Of a DNA stretch of 32,730 nt, positions 30,010 to 32,730 are shown one piece after another (position 1 is the stretch's first letter; the number at the start of each line of letters is the position of its first letter). The stretch spans positions 1-32,730 of the forward strand of contig JALMLS010000532.1 in NCBI GenBank assembly GCA_038496445.1, in the 5' to 3' direction. A program made the position numbers and the translations under genes. Source of the DNA: Trichosphaerium sp. ATCC 40318 (taxonomy: Eukaryota; Discosea; Flabellinia; Trichosidae). Under the pieces are notes generated by a model. The model did no database searches. It saw only the letters and a list, made by a program, of their open reading frames with translations, and was not told the origin of the DNA.

Positions 30010-30999
30010 CTATGTGGTGAGACTCTTTGGATACAATTCTCTTGGTTCGTTTATAGGATCAGGCCATGATAATACAGTATCATCTGGTCGTGGAAACATG
30101 TAACCGCAGTTTAAACATGCCATTACTGTGAACTTTGAGATGAATTTCCGAAATGCGCCTTCATCGTTGTGAACTGCTGATAAATCCAATGCTTTGTCGT
30201 TACACTTAAAGTATTCTATAGCACCGTATGTGAGCAAGTCGTGACTACCTTGAGTTGATAACCATTTACAAACATCAACATGATAACCTTCCACTGCGTT
30301 TTCCATAACTGTATTAACAAATTCATGATGTGCCTCTTCGTTACTTACGTCCACGTGATTAACAAGTAATTTTACGATCTCTAAATGACCATTTCCTCCG
30401 GCAAATTTAGCTGCTAGACAATCAGATCCCATTACATTAGCGCCTTGTTTTAAAAGAAAGGAAACAATTTGTACATGTCCAAATCTGGCTGCATACTTCA
30501 AAGCGTAATCATCGTCTGCGTGAACATCTGCTCCAATAAGGTGTAGCCATTTAACAGTGTTAAAGTGTCCGTTTTGAGCAGCTACGCCTATAGCATATCC
30601 TCCTTTCGCATTTGGATCAGCACCACGCTTAAAGCACCATTGAGCTGCTATCAAGTGTCCATTCTCACATGCACAGCGAAAGGCGTAATCATGGTAGTAT
30701 CTAACGTTCGCTCCATTTTCTACAAGCGTTTGCATAAACTCAACGTTTCCAGTACGCGACGATTCTCCCAGTGCGTTGTCCTTTTCAGATTGAGGCGTAT
30801 CAGCGTGTTTTGCGTACCAATTTACTATTTTTTTTGCTTTTTTCTGTATTGCGTACACCAGGATAGCGCTGTACTTTGCTCCAGGTGCGTATTGGCCTAG
30901 AAAGTCTATTTGGTTTGTTTCAATGACTTCTTTAAGAAGTTTAAGGTCATCTTGTCTAATGGCTTCTCCCGCTTGTTTCATTTTCAAACTTTGCTCCAT
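30010..30999 (-). CDS. Ankyrin-repeat protein, 329 aa, apparently intronless
   Basis: A single open frame from ATG at 30999. At least five ankyrin repeats: NALGESSRTGNVEFMQTLVE, FRCACENGHLIAAQWCFKRG, YAIGVAAQNGHFNTVKWLH, YALKYAARFGHVQIVSFLL, AAKFAGGNGHLEIVKLLV. The linker GADVHADDDYALKYAA closely resembles ankyrin arrays of amoeba giant viruses, and the lack of introns contrasts with most neighbours. The C-terminus has CLNCGY and an acidic/Pro segment, possibly a degenerate metal site. Ankyrin arrays bind proteins; the partner is unknown. An alternative 5' end exists: ATG at 31109 (MDDKRVVPALRKHDG) spliced by a 41-nt intron into LKMKQ, also in phase, giving a slightly longer protein. Confidence 0.85.
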   Translation of the reverse strand: MEQSLKMKQAGEAIRQDDLKLLKEVIETNQIDFLGQYAPGAKYSAILVYAIQKKAKKIVNWYAKHADTPQSEKDNALGESSRTGNVEFMQTLVENGANVRYYHDYAFRCACENGHLIAAQWCFKRGADPNAKGGYAIGVAAQNGHFNTVKWLHLIGADVHADDDYALKYAARFGHVQIVSFLLKQGANVMGSDCLAAKFAGGNGHLEIVKLLVNHVDVSNEEAHHEFVNTVMENAVEGYHVDVCKWLSTQGSHDLLTYGAIEYFKCNDKALDLSAVHNDEGAFRKFISKFTVMACLNCGYMFPRPDDTVLSWPDPINEPRELYPKSLTT

Positions 31000-31346
31000 C
31001 AGAATAGTGTTGACTTTGATCTACTTCACGTGTATGAACTGTCACACACCATAACAATGAACGCTCCATCGTGTTTGCGTAGCGCGGGAACAACTCTTTT
31101 GTCATCCATTGGTAAGCGCTAAACGATTCAAAGTCAAGCTTATTTTCTATCCACAATTAAATCAACAAGTTTCAATTTTTTTGTCTACAATACAAGTTAC
31201 GCCTCTTTTAATTGAGTACTAGTGTACCCAAAAAAATAGAAGATTTCTTTTCGTATCCCTAAAGTCGATGTGAGGAAAACTGCTGTTGACTTCAGAATTC
31301 AACTTCTACTTGCAAAAAGAAGGTGTAACATCGTCTTACTCAACCG

Positions 31347-32730
31347 ATGATTGGTTGTCGTCACATCCTCCTTTATTGCGTCATAGGTATTGCTTTCCTC
31401 CAAAGCTGTGCATATGCAGAGGGGAACGTATACGATAGTGTACCAACAGTGCGGATATCTGCAACTCGATTCGTAAACGGCGCGTTACGTAATAGTCATA
31501 AACGCGCTTTACAAGATGGGTATTTATAACGAACGTAAATACGCTGTTCACAAGAACTTTTGTGCATCAATTGTGCAATTTATAGCAACTCACACCATTT
31601 GACCATCTAACGACTCTAGACGCGATTTCACTGTTTTTGGCGTGCACCACACTATTACAAACAACCTCAATGTAGAATTTAACTTAAAGCGATTTATTTC
31701 AGAACCGACAGTGCGTTACTACAAACAAGAACATTTGGAGTATTTTAACCGCGTATGTAGTACATGTTGATGGAGTTTTAATTGAAAACAATGACATCGA
31801 CGCACACGCTAGTGTGTACGTTGGTCATGTATCTACAGATCCAATGAGTATAGTGGTACGTTAATCAAAGCGTTTACAGTTTATTTCTGTTTTTTTGCAA
31901 TATTTCTTTTGGCTTTTGCAACGAAGATAGAGAGGTCTAAGATAATATCAACAATGGTCAATTAGGAATTAAATTTTTTCTCATTCATTTTCGGGCTTTT
32001 TTTCTTCAAAAAAGTTTTAATTCACGAATAAAAAGTGTAAATTTAGTTACAGATTTTTGAATCTTTTTTTGTTTCTGTTCGAAAGAAAAGTTCCGTTCGC
32101 ACCCAAAAATTAGACACTTATGTTTATATGTTATAGGCTATATCTTTAAAAGATGGTAACTTAAGAGGGATGGTACACTGGTCAAGTGGGGAACATACTG
32201 CTATCTCCTTTGATGAGACTTTGAAAATAATTCCTTTAAAGCCACAACCTAGTGATCAAGTTGCTCACCGTGATTGTCGTACTGAAAGTCATAATCATGA
32301 TCACGCGCATACGGAGTCTGCGAACCCAGGTCTTTTTAACGGACGTGATAAACGTGCTGTGGAAGATGCAATAAATGGAATATCAACATGGAATGGGAAA
32401 ACATATGTTGTTAAAGTTGCTATTGAGACTACTACAAACTATAGAGACAATTTTATTAGCGACTCAGAGGCAAGAGATTACATGAACTTGGTTATAGGTG
32501 TGGTACGAAACAAACAATAGCTTTTTACGTTGCATGAGTCACATGTTTCAATAGGTAACTGCCATGTTTGAACGCGATTTTTACGCTACTATACGCATTG
32601 TAAGGATTGGACTAAATACGCCAGAGAGCATTTCTCTTGACTCGAGAACCTTGAGGAGTCACTATTTAGCTAATATGACCGACCTTGATTATAACATGGC
32701 TATCACGCTTTCTGGAGAAAGAGGAGGTGG
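31347..32730 (+). CDS. Secreted M12-type (reprolysin-like) metalloprotease, N-terminal part
   Basis: Exons 31347-31519, about 31620-31752, 31761-31855, 32137-32502 and 32555 to the window end. The start is a signal peptide (CRHILLYCVIGIAFLQS, cut near AYA/E). A reprolysin-type prodomain follows: FNLKRFISEP, VHVDGVLIENNDIDAHASVY, SLKDGNLRGMVH. Next come a His-rich segment with a lone Cys (HRDCRTESHNHDHAHTE), a furin-like RDKR site, and the start of the catalytic domain (KTYVVKVAIETTTNYRDNFI, FERDFYATIRIVRIGLNTPE). The zinc motif lies beyond the window. The join at about 31728-31761 is unresolved: the open frame YFNRV shifts by one base before VHVDG, so an odd splice (donor GTTACT near 31731, acceptor TGTAG at 31760) or a frameshift must be invoked. 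The intron at 31856-32136 is long for this window. Confidence 0.75.

Noticed and set aside
1-32730. tRNA, rRNA and CRISPR signals
   Set aside because: No tRNA-like B box with a foldable cloverleaf, no rRNA core sequence and no regularly spaced short repeats were found on either strand.

Overview
The window comes from an intron-dense microbial eukaryote. Most genes are cut by many short introns, mostly about 38 to 100 nt, with T-rich 3' ends and AG acceptors. The donors favour GTAC (often GTACGT). There are no bacterial operons, no rRNA and no tRNA that I can see. I could not pin down the lineage. A protist is the best guess, given the eukaryotic families (OTUD5-type deubiquitinase, F-box proteins, a reprolysin-like metalloprotease) mixed with RCC1, ankyrin, TIR, FkbM and AlkB domains. 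Layout, left to right: (1) bases 1-218 are one arm of an exact inverted repeat whose partner is 8973-9190; the left arm carries a truncated second copy of an AlkB gene. (2) 203-1532 (-) is a TPR protein. (3) 1798-3517 (+) is an unrecognised nuclear-looking protein with a Ser/acidic tail. (4) 4328-8416 (+) is the most striking gene: about 20 exons that join into one RCC1-ankyrin-TIR-type 1 periplasmic-binding-protein chain. (5) 8500-9583 (-) is an intact AlkB-type Fe(II)/2OG dioxygenase. (6) 9781-10591 (+) is an F-box/LRR protein sharing a short divergent promoter with AlkB. (7) 10650-17391 is a complete, apparently young Ty3/Gypsy retrotransposon on the minus strand, with 156-bp LTRs, a 5-bp target duplication, an uninterrupted gag-pol ORF and an extra ORF holding an RNA polymerase II CTD-like stretch. 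(8) 17443-18932 (+) is a membrane-anchored FkbM methyltransferase; the retrotransposon landed in the roughly 104-bp gap before it. (9) 19300-25822 is a gene-poor zone with two broken and one intact copy of an F-box family, plus a 440-bp direct repeat. (10) 26521-27947 (-) is an OTUD5-type deubiquitinase. (11) 28218-29903 (-) is a membrane-anchored Fe(II)/2OG dioxygenase-like protein. (12) 30010-30999 (-) is an ankyrin protein. (13) 31347 to the window end (+) is the N-terminal part of a secreted M12-type metalloprotease. Two themes recur: ubiquitin control (F-box proteins, the OTU deubiquitinase with a UIM) and enzymes predicted to work in the secretory pathway (FkbM and 2OG type II membrane proteins, the proprotein metalloprotease). 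The RCC1-ankyrin-TIR-PBP fusion looks like a possible single-chain sensor and effector and is the best candidate for an undescribed system. All gene models come from hand-joined splice sites with checked reading phase; no transcript data were available.
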